The position numbers and the translations under genes are program-made. The notes beneath the pieces were generated by a model. The model was not told the origin of the DNA, ran no database searches, and saw only the letters and a list, made by a program, of their open reading frames with translations. 6,783 nucleotides of DNA from positions 1 through 6,783 of the forward strand of contig CAKTAG010000050.1 of NCBI GenBank assembly GCA_934527325.1, in the 5' to 3' direction. The stretch is from an uncultured Candidatus Soleaferrea sp. (lineage in GTDB: Bacteria; Bacillota; Clostridia; Oscillospirales; Ruminococcaceae). Every line of letters begins with the position of its first letter. The stretch's first letter is position 1. Below, piece by piece: positions 5,309-6,783 of the stretch.

Positions 5309-6580
5309 ATGATAGATATCAAACTTATAAGAAGCGATGTTGATAAAATTAAAGAGGCTGTTAATAGAAGAGGTAAAAATTATGATAGCTTGTTTAACGA
5401 GATATTAGAAATTGATAAACAAAGAAGAATGCTTAGTTCTAAGTGTGATGCACTTAAATGTGAGCAAAATGTTTTTAGTAAGCAGTTACCTTATTTAAAA
5501 AAAGAAGGTAAAGATGTTTCTGAAACAATGAAAAAGATGAAAGATATTTCTGAAGAGGTTAAAGTTCTTTCTCAAAAAATTGTAGGTTTAGAAAATGCCC
5601 AAAAGGAGATATTGTTGCAAATTCCTAATATAGTGAATGAAACGGTGCCAGATGGGGCCGATGATAGCGATAATGTTGAAATAAGAAAATTTTCTACGCC
5701 TAGAAATTTTGAATTTGAGCCTAAACCTCATTGGGAATTAGGTAAGTTGTTGGGTATTATAGATTCTGAACGAGGGGCAAAAGTTACAGGCACAAGGTTT
5801 GTTTTTTATAAAAATTTAGGTGCTAGGTTAGAAAGGGCAATTATTAATTTTTACCTTGATCAGCATACTAAAAATGGGTATACAGAGGTTTTTCCACCAT
5901 TTATGGCTAATAAAGATTCATTGTTGGGAACAGGGCAGTTGCCGAAATTTGAAGAAGATATGTTTAAAATTGAAAATAAAGATTATTATTTAATTTCTAC
6001 AGCGGAAGTTCCGGTTACAAATTTTCACCGTTCAGAGATATTAAATTTAAGTGATATGCCTATAAAATATTGTGCGTATTCGGCATGCTTTAGAGGTGAA
6101 GCAGGTAGTGCAGGCCGTGATACGAGAGGCTTAATAAGGTTACACCAATTTAATAAAGTAGAGCTAGTTAAATTTGTAGAACCAGAAACTTCTTATAAAG
6201 AATTAGAATTATTGGTAGAAGATGCACAAAAAGTGTTAAAATTACTTGAGTTGCCACATAGGGTGGTAGCATTATCATCTGGAGATTTAGGATTTTGTAG
6301 TGCAAAAACGTATGATATAGAAGTTTGGATGCCATCTTATGGTAGATATGTAGAAATTTCTAGTTGTTCTAATTTTGAAGATTACCAAGCAAGAAGAGCA
6401 AATATAAAATATAAAAAAGATGCAAAAAGTAAAGCAGAGTTTGTACATACATTGAATGGCTCTGGTGTAGCTGTTGGTAGAACAGTGGCTGCTATAATAG
6501 AAAATTATCAAAATGAAGATGGTTCTATTACAGTACCTAAAGTATTGGTGCCATATATGGGTTGTGATGTTATAAGATAA
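5309..6580 (+). CDS. serS: Seryl-tRNA synthetase
   Basis: This 423-residue cytoplasmic class IIa enzyme charges tRNA-Ser, and also tRNA-Sec where present, with serine using ATP. The N-terminus MIDIKLIRSDVDKIKEAVNRRG is typical of the family. It leads into the long antiparallel coiled-coil arm (about 27-100) that grips the tRNA-Ser long variable arm. The catalytic core follows: motif 1 around GARLERAIINFYLDQH...EVFPP (171-197), the serine-binding TAE loop T231-A232-E233, motif 2 FRGEAGSAGRDTRGLIRLHQF (261-281) with R262 and E264, and motif 3 GSGVAVGRT with R391. I chose ATG 5309 over the in-frame TTG at 5300. The family begins MIDIK/MLDIK at this point, and the purine-rich AAAGAAG (5293-5299) is nine bases from the ATG but directly abuts the TTG. 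The 80-base upstream gap is too short for a T-box leader and lacks its conserved core. Confidence 0.97.
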   Translation: MIDIKLIRSDVDKIKEAVNRRGKNYDSLFNEILEIDKQRRMLSSKCDALKCEQNVFSKQLPYLKKEGKDVSETMKKMKDISEEVKVLSQKIVGLENAQKEILLQIPNIVNETVPDGADDSDNVEIRKFSTPRNFEFEPKPHWELGKLLGIIDSERGAKVTGTRFVFYKNLGARLERAIINFYLDQHTKNGYTEVFPPFMANKDSLLGTGQLPKFEEDMFKIENKDYYLISTAEVPVTNFHRSEILNLSDMPIKYCAYSACFRGEAGSAGRDTRGLIRLHQFNKVELVKFVEPETSYKELELLVEDAQKVLKLLELPHRVVALSSGDLGFCSAKTYDIEVWMPSYGRYVEISSCSNFEDYQARRANIKYKKDAKSKAEFVHTLNGSGVAVGRTVAAIIENYQNEDGSITVPKVLVPYMGCDVIR

Positions 6581-6608
6581 AGCAATGGTTTGGTAAAAAA
6601 ATTAGTAG

Positions 6609-6634
6609 TACATTATTGGTTAATATGTAATGTA
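6609..6634. repeat. Inverted repeat TACATTA / TAATGTA downstream of serS
   Basis: A 7-bp perfect inverted repeat (6609-6615 and 6628-6634) has a 12-base loop, about 30 bases after the serS stop. No T-run follows on the plus strand, so it is not a normal serS terminator. On the minus strand a run of seven T's starts some seven bases beyond the stem, too far for a classical terminator. It may aid mRNA 3' end stability or be chance. Confidence 0.3.
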
Positions 6635-6684
6635 TGATATAAAAATGGAGATTGTGTAGAATACAAAATAATCAAAGGCTTAAT

Positions 6685-6711
6685 AAAAACCACCGGCTAA
6701 GACGGTGGTTT
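6685..6711 (-). terminator. GC-rich hairpin, terminator-like on the minus strand
   Basis: AAACCACCG (6687-6695) and CGGTGGTTT (6703-6711) form a perfect 9-bp stem with a 7-base loop. Read on the minus strand, the six G-C-rich pairs are followed by TTTTTATTA, the form of a strong intrinsic terminator for a transcript coming from beyond the right edge. Read on the plus strand, the stem is followed by TTTGCTC, a poorer T-run that could still weaken read-through from serS. It is the first of three consecutive hairpins. Confidence 0.65.
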
Positions 6712-6783
6712 GCTCTGCCCCTACAAGGGGCTTTTACCAGCAGCGCCTGATGGCGCATGAATGGGTCCGCCTTTTGCACCATC
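6687..6783. mobile_element. GC-rich triple-hairpin block, probable end of a mobile or repeated element (cut by window edge)
   Basis: The base composition changes abruptly: about 58% G+C over these 97 bases, against 25% in the preceding 100. Three hairpins follow each other: 6687-6711 (9-bp stem), GCCCC/GGGGC at 6717-6731 (5-bp stem, loop TACAA, then TTTT), and GCGCC/GGCGC at 6743-6756 (5-bp stem, loop TGAT). The last 27 bases have no clear partner within the window. Frames are open in both directions, but none has protein-like features with a start and RBS, so I read it as structured non-coding DNA or RNA. Serial hairpins of foreign composition are typical of IS200/IS605-type ends, MITE-like repeats and structured RNAs. 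The minus-strand terminator suggests a minus-strand unit lying to the right. No transposase, target duplication or second copy is visible, so the class is inference. Confidence 0.45.

Noticed and set aside
5290..5343. 17-codon frame starting at ATG 5290, overlapping the serS start
   Set aside because: There is no RBS before it and it runs in another frame through the conserved SerRS N-terminus. It is most likely chance.
1..6783. CRISPR array, phage genes, toxin-antitoxin pair or defence system
   Set aside because: No regularly spaced direct repeats, and every sizeable frame is assigned to a recognised family or is a simple lipoprotein. None resembles a known or candidate defence gene.

Overview
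The window is AT-rich DNA, with long A/T runs in the intergenic gaps and AGA/AAA/TTA-heavy codon use. Most of its gene content is housekeeping. The clostridial-type class A penicillin-binding protein, a seryl-tRNA synthetase close to the Bacillus/Clostridium length, a lipobox lipoprotein, strong Shine-Dalgarno sites and consensus sigma-70-type promoters together suggest a low-GC Gram-positive bacterium, probably a gut-type Clostridia member. I cannot name a genus. TGG encodes Trp throughout and every gene stops at TAA or TAG, so the standard bacterial code fits.

Layout: (1) 60-500, minus strand: a self-contained unit with a perfect-consensus promoter, a good RBS, a small acidic low-complexity lipoprotein and an intrinsic terminator. 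(2) About 480-763: an AT-rich spacer with no gene I can support. It holds two inverted repeats just upstream of the lipoprotein promoter. (3) 764-888: a promoter and a tRNA-Thr(CGU) with encoded CCA. (4) 935-2894, plus strand: three tightly spaced genes with 17-base gaps, encoding a HAD phosphatase fused to a GtrA membrane domain, a GNAT acetyltransferase, and RNase HI (rnhA). (5) 3039-5228: a bifunctional glycosyltransferase/transpeptidase (class A PBP) starting at TTG. (6) 5309-6580: serS. (7) 6687-6783: an abrupt change to about 58% G+C containing three consecutive hairpins. It runs off the window edge and looks like the end of a mobile or repeated element, or a structured RNA.

The genes do not form one obvious pathway. 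Two of them concern the cell envelope: the PBP polymerises and crosslinks peptidoglycan, and the HAD-GtrA fusion probably acts on a phosphorylated or polyprenyl-linked envelope substrate. The rest serve translation (tRNA-Thr, SerRS), RNA:DNA hybrid removal (RNase HI) and small-molecule or protein acetylation (GNAT). I see no convincing new multi-gene system. The best leads are the HAD-GtrA fusion and the GC-rich hairpin block at the right edge.
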